In this document: positions 15,130 through 22,295 of the stretch, one piece after another | How the letters are laid out: each line of letters begins with the position of its first letter | Numbering within the stretch: the stretch's first letter is position 1 | IMG/VR virus record: IMGVR_UViG_3300000477_000004 | Location: 1 to 33,394 of that record | Strand: one strand, 5' to 3' | Length of the DNA stretch: 33,394 nt | From: a virus | Notes under the pieces: model-generated | Told to the model about the DNA's origin: nothing | Databases searched by the model: none | The model's input: only the letters and a program-made list of their open reading frames with translations | Program-made: the position numbers and the translations under genes

Positions 15130-16128
15130 TTGGAAAATACGTTAATATCATGGCCTATGAATATACTTACTAAGGATGCTGGAGATAGTCGAAAGTTGAC
15201 TTGTCATCCGAGAAGGGCGCTCTCTAACTCTGGTTTTGTTTTTGAGAACGGTTCACTTGTGAGCATAAAGCGAAAAGCCATTAAGATTCCTAACGGTACT
15301 TACCATATTGAAGTTAAAGAGCAGGGTCACAGGTATTTCTATTCCAGAGATCATAGAGGAGTTTATCGTATGAATAGCCGTCGTGTTGGTGTTGACGGAA
15401 CATACGGAAATCTTTTCGATAAAGTAGATCGGCAAAAAATGGTTCTTCCTGAAATTGAGCCTGGCACTGTTCTTGATTGTGAATTGACATACCCAGGGCA
15501 TCCTGATTCTGAAGTGCCTACAGCAATTAAAGAGTTTCCAGAAAAATTGAAGCTTAAAGTTTTTGCGGCACCTTTTGTAAATGGCAAAGATAATAGAGGG
15601 TTGTCATATGAAGATGGTAATTCAGTCCTGCTAAAGTTGATTTATGATTCCACTAATCTTGTCGAGTACAAAGGGAAAATAGTTTTTGATGGTGACCCTA
15701 CGATTCTTTGTAATCTACTAAAACTTGCTAAGGAACAAGGTATCGAAGGACTTGTATTGAAAAGCAATCATTACTCTGGCTGGTGGAAATTAAAAACGTT
15801 AAAAGAAGCGGATGTTTTCGTTACTGGTTTTAAGGTGTCGCAATCTGCTACTTTATACGGTCTTGTTTCTTCTGTAAATGTTAGCGTTATGGGCGTTAAT
15901 GGGAGAATACCTATGGGTAGCGTTTCAGGCTTTGACAGGCAAGAAATGATAAATATGTCCAGCGCTTTGCAAGAGCACGGCGATAATGAAACCAATCCTT
16001 ATGTAAATAAGGTTATGCGTGTAATATATCAGGAAATGGCTTCTAAAGGGAAACTGAAGCACGCCTTTTTTGACTGCTGGCGTGAGGATAAAAACTATAA
16101 TGATTGCAACCGTAAACAATTTGATTGA
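15130..16128 (+). CDS. ATP-dependent DNA ligase, divergent
   Basis: The 332-residue product shows the nucleotidyltransferase motifs in order. Motif I is EVKEQGHR with the likely adenylated lysine K63 (canonical KxDGxR, here Q for D). Motif III is TVLDCELTYPG (E118), IIIa-like is LKVFAAPFVNG, IV is EGLVLKS (206-212) and V is WWKLKTLKEADVFVTGF. About 100 residues follow as a probable OB domain. It would seal nicks in phage DNA. The start is TTG at 15130 with GAAAGGAG at 15116-15123. The Asp-to-Gln change in motif I is uncommon. Its position among replication genes agrees. Confidence 0.85.
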   Translation: MENTLISWPMNILTKDAGDSRKLTCHPRRALSNSGFVFENGSLVSIKRKAIKIPNGTYHIEVKEQGHRYFYSRDHRGVYRMNSRRVGVDGTYGNLFDKVDRQKMVLPEIEPGTVLDCELTYPGHPDSEVPTAIKEFPEKLKLKVFAAPFVNGKDNRGLSYEDGNSVLLKLIYDSTNLVEYKGKIVFDGDPTILCNLLKLAKEQGIEGLVLKSNHYSGWWKLKTLKEADVFVTGFKVSQSATLYGLVSSVNVSVMGVNGRIPMGSVSGFDRQEMINMSSALQEHGDNETNPYVNKVMRVIYQEMASKGKLKHAFFDCWREDKNYNDCNRKQFD

Positions 16129-16136
16129 GGTGCACA

Positions 16137-16319
16137 ATGAGTAAGGAACGTGAGCGCATTACGGCACATCGGGACAAGAAAACTGGAACGCATTTTAAGA
16201 CTAAGGATGATACTCAATTGCATTCGACAACCTTAAAGGATCTTGCGGAACTAAGAATGAGTAAGTTTCCGAGTGAGAAGAGAACCTATTTTGAATCTAC
16301 ACCCGGGAGAAAGTATTAA
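16137..16319 (+). CDS. Small basic protein
   Basis: I do not recognise the family. The 60-residue product is highly charged (MSKERERITAHRDKKTGTHF at the N-terminus; SEKRTYFESTPGRKY at the C-terminus) and probably poorly folded alone. The frame is open from a TTG at 16125, but GAGG at 16127-16130 favours ATG 16137. Its stop overlaps the helicase start (TAATG), so it is co-translated with it. Confidence 0.55.
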   Translation: MSKERERITAHRDKKTGTHFKTKDDTQLHSTTLKDLAELRMSKFPSEKRTYFESTPGRKY

Positions 16320-17701
16320 TGAAAAAGTTAAGGTCCTATCAAAAGGTTGCTTTACGGTACGCTAATAGCCAAGCGCATCCTGCTTTATTTATGGAGATGC
16401 GTTTAGGGAAAACCTTAGTTACCATAAGGTCTATTAAATGTGGTGGATTTAGTAGAATACTAATTGTAGGACCTTATAGTGTTTTTGGAAGTTGGCTTGA
16501 TGAATTAGAATCGGAAAGAGAAAGTAAAAACGGTATTGTGATTCTTGACAGTTCAGGCCCTATCAGGAGTCAATTACTTGAAGATTCGTGGGACTCTGGT
16601 AATAAGTGGTTTCTTTTATCAAAAGAGGGCCATTTAGTTGTACCAGAGATTTGTAAATTTCCTTGGGATTGCGTTGTTCTTGATGAAAGCACATTTATTA
16701 AGGCACCTCCTGGGGTTAGTGGAAGAACTAAAAGGTTTAACGTTTCAAAGTATTATACCGAAAAATTCCGTGACGTTTCTAAACGATACATATTGACTGG
16801 TACACCTGCACCAGAATCATCATTAAATTATTATATGCAATTAAGATTTTTGGATGCGTCTATACTAAAGGTAGATTCTTACTGGAAATTTAGGCATACG
16901 TATTTTAAGCGTGCCGGGTATAAGTGGGTGCTTAGTAAAAAAGGAAGTGCAATGTTAACCCGTAAACTTGCGGAAAATTGCTTCTTTCTTAAAAGATCGG
17001 AAGTCAATCTTGGTGGTGAAAAGATTTATGAGGTGCGTAAAGTAAAGATGTGTCCGCAAGCTGATAAGATATATAAAACTTTAGAGGACGAATTTATTCT
17101 TGAGGTTGATAATGTAGAAGTTGATGCCACGATCTATAAAACTACTCAGTATATTTGGTTGAGAAGATTGTGTGGAGGTATGCCAGATACTGACGGTTTT
17201 AGATTTAATCATAAGGTAAAGGAAATATATTCGCTATTGATTTCCGAACTTCAAGGGCAACAAGTAGTTATCTGGTGTAAATTTGTAGATGAAATTAAGG
17301 CTCTATCTAAATTTCTGATTAAAAAGAAATATAGGATCGGCATAATTCATGGCGATGTCCCGCAGGTAGAGAGAAGAGCTATACAAAAGAAATTCCAAAA
17401 AGGGGAATTAGATCTTATCGTAGGTCAACCTGAGTGCTATAAATACGGCACCAATCTTTCGGCTTCTGATACCGTAATTTACTTTTCAACTCCTGATGGA
17501 AGTGAAACACGGCAACAAAGTGAGGATAGGGTTATAGATACCGCAAGTCAAGATGCCTCACTCATTATAGATTTAGTGGTCGAAGATTCTTTAGAGGAGG
17601 ATATAATCGAGTCCTTAAAGTTGAAAGAATCTAATGAGGCACGGATAAGAAGAATTTCACAAGGTATACAAAGGAGAAGAGGCTATGGAAACACTATCTG
17701 A
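16319..17701 (+). CDS. SNF2/DEAD-type DNA helicase
   Basis: The 460-residue product is a superfamily 2 helicase of SNF2 type. It has Q-like motif RSYQKVALRYA, motif I (Walker A) MRLGKTLVT (GKT at 30-32), II LDES (121-124), III LTGTPAP (159-165), a C-terminal RecA domain with QVVIWCKFVDEI and IIHGDVPQVERR, motif V-like GTNLSASDTVIYFS and VI RQQSEDRVIDTAS. Phage SNF2 helicases act in replication or recombination. This one sits between ligase and RuvC-like genes and overlaps the latter. In motif VI, Q-S-E-D-R replaces the usual Q..GR.xR, a small deviation. Confidence 0.9.
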   Translation: MKKLRSYQKVALRYANSQAHPALFMEMRLGKTLVTIRSIKCGGFSRILIVGPYSVFGSWLDELESERESKNGIVILDSSGPIRSQLLEDSWDSGNKWFLLSKEGHLVVPEICKFPWDCVVLDESTFIKAPPGVSGRTKRFNVSKYYTEKFRDVSKRYILTGTPAPESSLNYYMQLRFLDASILKVDSYWKFRHTYFKRAGYKWVLSKKGSAMLTRKLAENCFFLKRSEVNLGGEKIYEVRKVKMCPQADKIYKTLEDEFILEVDNVEVDATIYKTTQYIWLRRLCGGMPDTDGFRFNHKVKEIYSLLISELQGQQVVIWCKFVDEIKALSKFLIKKKYRIGIIHGDVPQVERRAIQKKFQKGELDLIVGQPECYKYGTNLSASDTVIYFSTPDGSETRQQSEDRVIDTASQDASLIIDLVVEDSLEEDIIESLKLKESNEARIRRISQGIQRRRGYGNTI

Positions 17702-18170
17702 CGTTTTAACGGTAGATCCAGGATGGAATACAGGATATGCGTTTTGGAAAGCAAATAAAAGGTTACCAGATGTTGGAATGTTTAAAGTTTCCAAATCGAA
17801 ATCGATTGCCTCAACGGAAGCAAGATTATCCGATCTCTGGTGTAAATTTGAGGATCTTCTTGATAAGTGCATACCGAAGTTGGAATTATGCGTTATCGAA
17901 TCGGTTCAACTATGGGAAGGTTCTTTAACGTCAATGACGGCAGCGAGGCGTGGGGATATTTTTAAATTGTCAATGCTTATTGGAGGCTATGCGAAAGCTT
18001 GTATGGATAGAGGAGTTGACTTTGAATTACTAACCGCTCAACAGTGGAAAGGGCAGTTGACAAAAAAAGCTGTGGAATTGAGAGTAAAGAGAAGAATAGG
18101 TCAAGTATATGCGGCAGATCATATTACAGATGCAGTTGGTATTGGTTTGTCATTAATTAATAATCTTTAA
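17685..18170 (+). CDS. RuvC-like Holliday junction resolvase
   Basis: The 161-residue product has the RNase H/RuvC fold signature: 'LTVDPGWNTGYAF' with catalytic D11, 'CVIESVQLW' with E72, and the C-terminal 'AADHITDAVGIGLSL' with D145 and D149. Length is close to RuvC (about 170 residues). It would cleave branched DNA during recombination or before packaging. ATG 17685 lies inside the helicase gene's 3' end with GGAGAAGAGG upstream, so it is translated with the helicase. Confidence 0.85.
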   Translation: METLSDVLTVDPGWNTGYAFWKANKRLPDVGMFKVSKSKSIASTEARLSDLWCKFEDLLDKCIPKLELCVIESVQLWEGSLTSMTAARRGDIFKLSMLIGGYAKACMDRGVDFELLTAQQWKGQLTKKAVELRVKRRIGQVYAADHITDAVGIGLSLINNL

Positions 18171-18188
18171 CACTAAATGGAGGTGCTT

Positions 18189-18401
18189 ATGTCAAAGCAA
18201 AATGGAGAATGCGATCCCACTAACTGTCAAGATTGTCCTATTGTTGCGTCAACGGAACAAATGCTTATTGACAGGATTCCACATGATGCAATCGTCAAAT
18301 TTACGTCTGAAATTGACGCTAATGGCTCTGTAACTTTTGACCATTATTCTTCAATATATCGGGATTTTGTTGCGTATATTGAAGCTGAAAAGGCGAGGTA
18401 A
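18189..18401 (+). CDS. Small cysteine-containing protein
   Basis: I do not recognise the family. The 70-residue product has an N-terminal cluster CDPTNCQDC (three Cys) that may bind metal, then an acidic body. ATG 18177 is in frame, but GGAGG at 18179-18183 makes 18189 the start. It sits between the resolvase and another small gene. Confidence 0.6.
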   Translation: MSKQNGECDPTNCQDCPIVASTEQMLIDRIPHDAIVKFTSEIDANGSVTFDHYSSIYRDFVAYIEAEKAR

Positions 18402-18403
18402 CT

Positions 18404-18634
18404 ATGGCTGCTAAAACTGTTATCCGTAAGCGTGGAATGACTTTCGGCTTGTTTGAAAAGTCAATTCAGGTTAAATGTGAGACTGGAGTTACGTTTATAT
18501 TTTACGGAAGAACTCCGACGAATAAAGATGTGGAGGATCTTTACGAAATATATAAACTTGGTCGTAAACAGTATAAGGACGATTTTGAAAGGTTGTCTAA
18601 AAAGACTCAGGCGCAATTGGAAAATTTAAAATAA
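18404..18634 (+). CDS. Small unknown protein
   Basis: I do not recognise the family. The 76-residue product has a basic beta-rich N-terminus (KTVIRKRGMTFGLFEKSIQV then ETGVTFIFYGRTPT) and a helical C-terminus (DVEDLYEIYKLGRKQYKDD), a compact two-part arrangement. It follows the previous gene with a 2-base gap, RBS GCGAGG. Confidence 0.55.
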   Translation: MAAKTVIRKRGMTFGLFEKSIQVKCETGVTFIFYGRTPTNKDVEDLYEIYKLGRKQYKDDFERLSKKTQAQLENLK

Positions 18635-18635
18635 A

Positions 18636-18714
18636 TGGGGACGGTCGAGTGACTGAAGGAGTTAAGCAGTTGGTGTGGTGGATGACAATTGCGAAACTCC
18701 TTCCCCCAAATTTT
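18636..18714 (+). terminator. Long structured hairpin, terminator-like
   Basis: In the 95-base gap before the TTG-start gene, TGGGG (18636-18640) can pair with CCCCA (18704-18708). GAAGGAGTT (18655-18663) pairs with AACTCCTTC (18695-18703). GCAGTTG (18666-18672) pairs with CAATTGC (18686-18692, one G-T). The apical loop is 13 bases and the structure is followed by a T run. It is larger than a plain terminator and could be a structured leader. Confidence 0.6.
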
Positions 18715-18729
18715 TGAAAGGAGTTACTG

Positions 18730-19485
18730 TTGGGTATAAAATCATTATTACATAAAACGAAGCTTTCCGACTTTACGGATTTTATGCATAGTTCTGGGTT
18801 TATGTTACTTCCGAAAAGAGAATTTGGTTATCCGAATAAAACTATTTGCTTTGTTGATATCCGTAACAATAGAGGTAAGGTTTACATTTATGATGATAAC
18901 GGTAAGGAACACTTTTCTGTTCCTGACGGATTGTCTTCACAAATGGTTTTAGAGTACGTAGAACAGGTTCGTACTGTCCGTGAAAATTATAAAAATTTTA
19001 CCTGTACTAATTGTAAATTACACAAGTTTTCTAACCGATACGTTCTTGGCGATAAAGTCAAACCTGTTGATATGGTATTCCTTGATGAAACACCGACTCT
19101 TTCTGCAAATAGCTTCGGCTCAGAACGGCACACTCTCGGATATAAAGTGATTGACAGGATGCTTTACACTATATCGAATAACCTCACTTTTGAACTCCTG
19201 TCAATGACATTTTGTACCGCCAGAGACGGAGCTAATTCAGATGTTAGGGAACCTAAAGCTGAGGAAGTTCTTGCTTGTCTGTCAAACGTGGTGAATAGGA
19301 TTAATGACTTGAAGCCGAAGTTTATTGTTTACTTATCAAGAAACGTGCGGCACTACTACGGTTGTAAACTTGATATACCGAGTACTTTAATAGTTAATCC
19401 GCAAATTATTGCAAATCAAGGTGGGCCTATTAGTAAGTGGTGGTTGCCTACTGTTCGTAAACTAAGGGATCTTATCGATTCTTAA
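18730..19485 (+). CDS. Family 4 uracil-DNA glycosylase-like protein, atypical
   Basis: The 251-residue product resembles family 4 UDG in its cysteine framework: 'FTCTNCKLHKFSNRYVLGD' (C92, C95), 'MTFCTARDG' (C162) and 'VREPKAEEVLACL' (C183), the probable 4Fe-4S ligands. 'INDLKPKFIVYLS' also fits the family. The normal active-site segment GEAPG..ED is replaced by LDETPTLSANSFG, so glycosylase activity is doubtful. It has an extra N-terminal domain of about 85 residues. The start is TTG at 18730 with GAAAGGAG at 18716-18723. It could be a repurposed base-recognition protein. Confidence 0.65.
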   Translation: MGIKSLLHKTKLSDFTDFMHSSGFMLLPKREFGYPNKTICFVDIRNNRGKVYIYDDNGKEHFSVPDGLSSQMVLEYVEQVRTVRENYKNFTCTNCKLHKFSNRYVLGDKVKPVDMVFLDETPTLSANSFGSERHTLGYKVIDRMLYTISNNLTFELLSMTFCTARDGANSDVREPKAEEVLACLSNVVNRINDLKPKFIVYLSRNVRHYYGCKLDIPSTLIVNPQIIANQGGPISKWWLPTVRKLRDLIDS

Positions 19486-19516
19486 CCTATAACTTAATTT
19501 AAGGAGGTAATGTAAA

Positions 19517-20503
19517 ATGCCGAAGCGCAAAAAGGGTAGTGTGAATAGTCCATACGATTTAGACTTTAAGAACTATTCTTTACAAAAAGATGGTATAACT
19601 CAAAGTATGATTACGGCTTTTCTTAACTGCCGTATGAAGTTTCTTTTGGTTGCTAATAGATGGACTTCTGATAGTAAGCAAAAGACTACCTCTTTTGGTT
19701 CTATGTTCCATGATATGCTTGATAAAACATATACCTTATGGATAGAGGATAGCAGAATAGTTTCTTCGGAAGAGTTGAGTCTATGGCTTGACGAATATAT
19801 TGAGGAGGTAGCTGTTAAATCTTACGATAAGGTAAGTAGGGCTGATCTGGAAACTCAGGCCACCTTGTGTCAAGTAATTATCGAGGAATATTTAATATTC
19901 TATGAAGAGGATTTTGAGGAAAAGAGGTTTGCATGGGCTGAAAGGACTTTTGATTTTGTTGATGAACACGGAATCCGTAGAAGAGGAAAAATTGACGGAA
20001 AGTATTATTCAAATAAGAACGGTAAGCCTTGGCTTATGGAGCATAAAACAAAGTCAAGAATTACTGAGGATACTTTGATGCTAAAGTTGGCGTTTGACTT
20101 CCAGAATCTTTACTATATAGAGGCTGAGGAGAATGACACTGGTGAGAAGATTCAAGGTATGCTTTACAATATAATACGGAACCCTGGACATAAACGTAAA
20201 GGCGGTGAATCCCTTTATCAATACGGGGAGCGTATTCGTGAAGATATAAAGAAACGCCCTGACCACTTTTTCAAACGTTATGAGGTACCGTACACTAATA
20301 AAGATAAGTTGCGGTTTAAGCTTGAGCTGGGACATTTACTTAAGGAAATCAAAGACCTTGTTTCTGGTAAGTCTTTTCCTTATAAGAATCAATCGTCCTG
20401 CATAACCTCATGGTCTTGCTCTTTTTTACAAGCCTGTTCATCAGGAACGTTAAATTCTTATAAGCAGAAGGAAACATTATTTACCGAACTTCAGGAAAGT
20501 TAA
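19517..20503 (+). CDS. PD-(D/E)XK nuclease, Cas4/RecB-like, with an Fe-S cluster
   Basis: The 328-residue product has the RecB/Cas4-type nuclease core: an N-terminal 'ITAFLNCRMKF' (C38), 'GSMFHDML' (H65), 'RGKIDGKYY' with D160 and 'PWLMEHKTKS' with E175 and K177. The C-terminal CITSWSCSFLQAC (C295, C301, C307), together with C38, would complete a 4Fe-4S cluster as in Cas4 and AddB. It is probably a 5'-3' exonuclease that resects ends for the neighbouring RecA-fold annealing ATPase. RBS AAGGAGG lies at 19501-19507. No CRISPR array is present, so this is a phage recombination nuclease. Confidence 0.85.
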   Translation: MPKRKKGSVNSPYDLDFKNYSLQKDGITQSMITAFLNCRMKFLLVANRWTSDSKQKTTSFGSMFHDMLDKTYTLWIEDSRIVSSEELSLWLDEYIEEVAVKSYDKVSRADLETQATLCQVIIEEYLIFYEEDFEEKRFAWAERTFDFVDEHGIRRRGKIDGKYYSNKNGKPWLMEHKTKSRITEDTLMLKLAFDFQNLYYIEAEENDTGEKIQGMLYNIIRNPGHKRKGGESLYQYGERIREDIKKRPDHFFKRYEVPYTNKDKLRFKLELGHLLKEIKDLVSGKSFPYKNQSSCITSWSCSFLQACSSGTLNSYKQKETLFTELQES

Positions 20504-20533
20504 TTACATTTACACTTTAGAATGGGAGGCAAG

Positions 20534-21397
20534 ATGCCTGTAAAAAAAGTATCAAAAAAATCAAAGACAGTCGGAACAGCAGTTGAGGTTGATCTTTCAT
20601 TACCGAATGAAAAAAGCGTTCCCTCTTCGCATATAGGAGATTATACTTGGTTGATCTATGGGGAAAAGAAAATCGGTAAGTCCTCGCTGACCGCTGAATT
20701 TGACCAAAACTTTTGTATGATGTTTGAGCCAGGTGGTAAAGCTCTAACTGCTTACCAGCGACCTGTTCCTGTTTGGGAACACGCCAGAAAGTATATCGAT
20801 TTACTTATAAAAGAAGGTCAGGGTAATTTTCGTTCGGTAAGTGTTGATACAGGACAATTAGCCTATGATAGGTGTCTTGAATACGTATGCAAAGTAAACG
20901 GTATGCAACATCCTGGGGGTCAGAACGATTATGGGTTGTCATGGAATAAAGTGAAGTCGGAATTTGAAAAACAGCACACAAAGCTATTATCTGCTGGCTT
21001 CGGTTTGATAGTTGTTGCCCACGCTAAAGCTTCCAAATTAGAGACACGTTCTGGCTTTACTTATGATGTTTTGCGTCCGGCAATTAGTGGTCAGGCTGCT
21101 GATTATTATACAGGTGTTATTGACAATATCGCTTTTTACCATTTTGAAGGAGGTGAACGATTTTTACAAATACGTGGTGATGATTATGTTACAGCAGGTA
21201 CCAGGTGTCAAGGAAATTTTTTAACAACCAACGGTGAGCCCGTGTGTAGAATACCTATGGGAAACAGCTCAAAGGAGGCTTATGAAAACTTAATAAAGGC
21301 GTTTGAAAATAAGCAAGAGGATCCATTTATTCCGACGTATTTAACAAAAAAGAAAACCGCTTTAAAACGGTCAACTAAAAAGGTTGCCAAATCTTAA
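20534..21397 (+). CDS. RecA-fold ATPase, Sak4-like single-strand annealing protein
   Basis: The 287-residue product is a phage AAA/RecA-fold NTPase. Walker A is GEKKIGKSS (43-51), Walker B-like is SVSVDTG (D105), and a 'LIVVAHAKASKL' segment is typical of Sak4-type proteins. The C-terminus is Lys-rich. Sak4 proteins bind single-stranded DNA and promote annealing, usually with an exonuclease and SSB, which flank it here. ATG 20522 is in frame, but GGGAGG at 20524-20529 makes 20534 the start. Confidence 0.8.
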   Translation: MPVKKVSKKSKTVGTAVEVDLSLPNEKSVPSSHIGDYTWLIYGEKKIGKSSLTAEFDQNFCMMFEPGGKALTAYQRPVPVWEHARKYIDLLIKEGQGNFRSVSVDTGQLAYDRCLEYVCKVNGMQHPGGQNDYGLSWNKVKSEFEKQHTKLLSAGFGLIVVAHAKASKLETRSGFTYDVLRPAISGQAADYYTGVIDNIAFYHFEGGERFLQIRGDDYVTAGTRCQGNFLTTNGEPVCRIPMGNSSKEAYENLIKAFENKQEDPFIPTYLTKKKTALKRSTKKVAKS

Positions 21398-21423
21398 ACC
21401 AATTTACTACTTAGGAGGTAGTT

Positions 21424-22233
21424 ATGAGTGAGTACCAAAAGCAGTTGGCTTCAATGAAGAAAACATGGAAATCTTCAAAGAAGGTATATGATACTATGTT
21501 TGCAGGTGCGAAAGTTCCTGAAGGTGTTTACATTGCGCAGGTTCAGAAATGCGCTTTGAAGGAATCAAAATCTTCTGGTAATTTGATGATTGCACGCCAG
21601 CATCTGATACTTGAAGGCGAGTACAAAGGTACCATGCTGTTTGACAATATGCAGTTGGAAACTGAGTACGGTCCTGTATTTGCACGTAAATGGATTGAGA
21701 CTGTTGGTTATGAAACGCCTGAGGATATTGAAGAACTTCCAGAACTTCTTGAAGCAATTGCTTCTGAGGGTCCTGTTTGTAAAGTTGCCGTAAAGCACTC
21801 TGGTGACTTTGTGAATGTAAACGTTTCCGAGATGCTTGATTCAGGTATTCTTGATGAACTCGGAATCTCCACTACTGTCGATCCTGATGAGGAAGATTCT
21901 ACTTCCGATGAAGGTGATGATGGTGATGATGATGATGATGATGGGTCTGCTGAACAGGAAGAGGATGTTGAGGTTGTCGAGGAAGAAAAGCCTAAAGCGA
22001 AAGCGAAAGCAAAAGCGAAAGCGAAGCCTAAGGCAAAGTCTAAAAAGGAATCTCTTTCCGAAAAAGACCTGAAGGAATTTTGCGTTTCCCAGGATATTGA
22101 CTTTGAAGATTCCGACGATTTCGATACCTTGAAGGAGCTTATTTCCGAATTCACATATAACAGGAGTGAGCTTGACGCAAAAGAGGTCAAACTTCTCGAA
22201 GCTCTCGGTCTCGGAGATGATATCGAGGACTAA
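21424..22233 (+). CDS. Single-stranded DNA-binding protein-like (DUF669-like)
   Basis: The 269-residue product has an N-terminal OB-like domain with 'VPEGVYIAQVQKCALKES' and 'ILEGEYKGTMLFDNMQLE', as in DUF669/phage SSB-like proteins. Next come an acidic run (DDGDDDDDDG), a KAKAKAKAKAK linker, then a C-terminal helical segment ending with an acidic tail (LGDDIED). An acidic C-terminal tail is the usual protein-interaction tail of SSBs. It follows the Sak4-like gene, fitting the Sak4/SSB pairing. RBS TAGGAGG lies at 21412-21418 in a hairpin context. The extra folded C-terminal segment is unusual. Confidence 0.75.
   Translation: MSEYQKQLASMKKTWKSSKKVYDTMFAGAKVPEGVYIAQVQKCALKESKSSGNLMIARQHLILEGEYKGTMLFDNMQLETEYGPVFARKWIETVGYETPEDIEELPELLEAIASEGPVCKVAVKHSGDFVNVNVSEMLDSGILDELGISTTVDPDEEDSTSDEGDDGDDDDDDGSAEQEEDVEVVEEEKPKAKAKAKAKAKPKAKSKKESLSEKDLKEFCVSQDIDFEDSDDFDTLKELISEFTYNRSELDAKEVKLLEALGLGDDIED
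21914..21943 (+). repeat. GAT trinucleotide run in the SSB-like gene
   Basis: GATGATGGTGATGATGATGA and the following GATGATG code for an Asp run, in frame, in the linker of the SSB-like protein. A second low-complexity run of AAAGCG units (about 21991-22025) codes for the KA repeat. Slippage would change linker length without a frameshift. Confidence 0.8.
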
Positions 22234-22244
22234 TTCACCTTAAT

Positions 22245-22278
22245 CTTGGCGGTGCTTAAATAAGCGCCGTCAAGTTTT
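22245..22278 (+). terminator. Rho-independent terminator before the polymerase gene
   Basis: CTTGGCGGTGCTT (22245-22257) pairs over 13 positions, with two G-U pairs, to AAGCGCCGTCAAG (22262-22274). The loop is 4 bases and TTTT follows. Confidence 0.85.
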
Positions 22279-22295
22279 ATATAGAAGGGGTTATT

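Noticed and set aside
19517-20503. CRISPR-associated Cas4
   Set aside because: The Cas4-like nuclease lies in a replication/recombination operon, and no repeat-spacer array or other cas gene is present.
21708-22190. Minus-strand open frame of 160 codons over the SSB-like gene
   Set aside because: Ser-rich low complexity created by the Asp/Glu/Lys-rich coding strand; no start signal.
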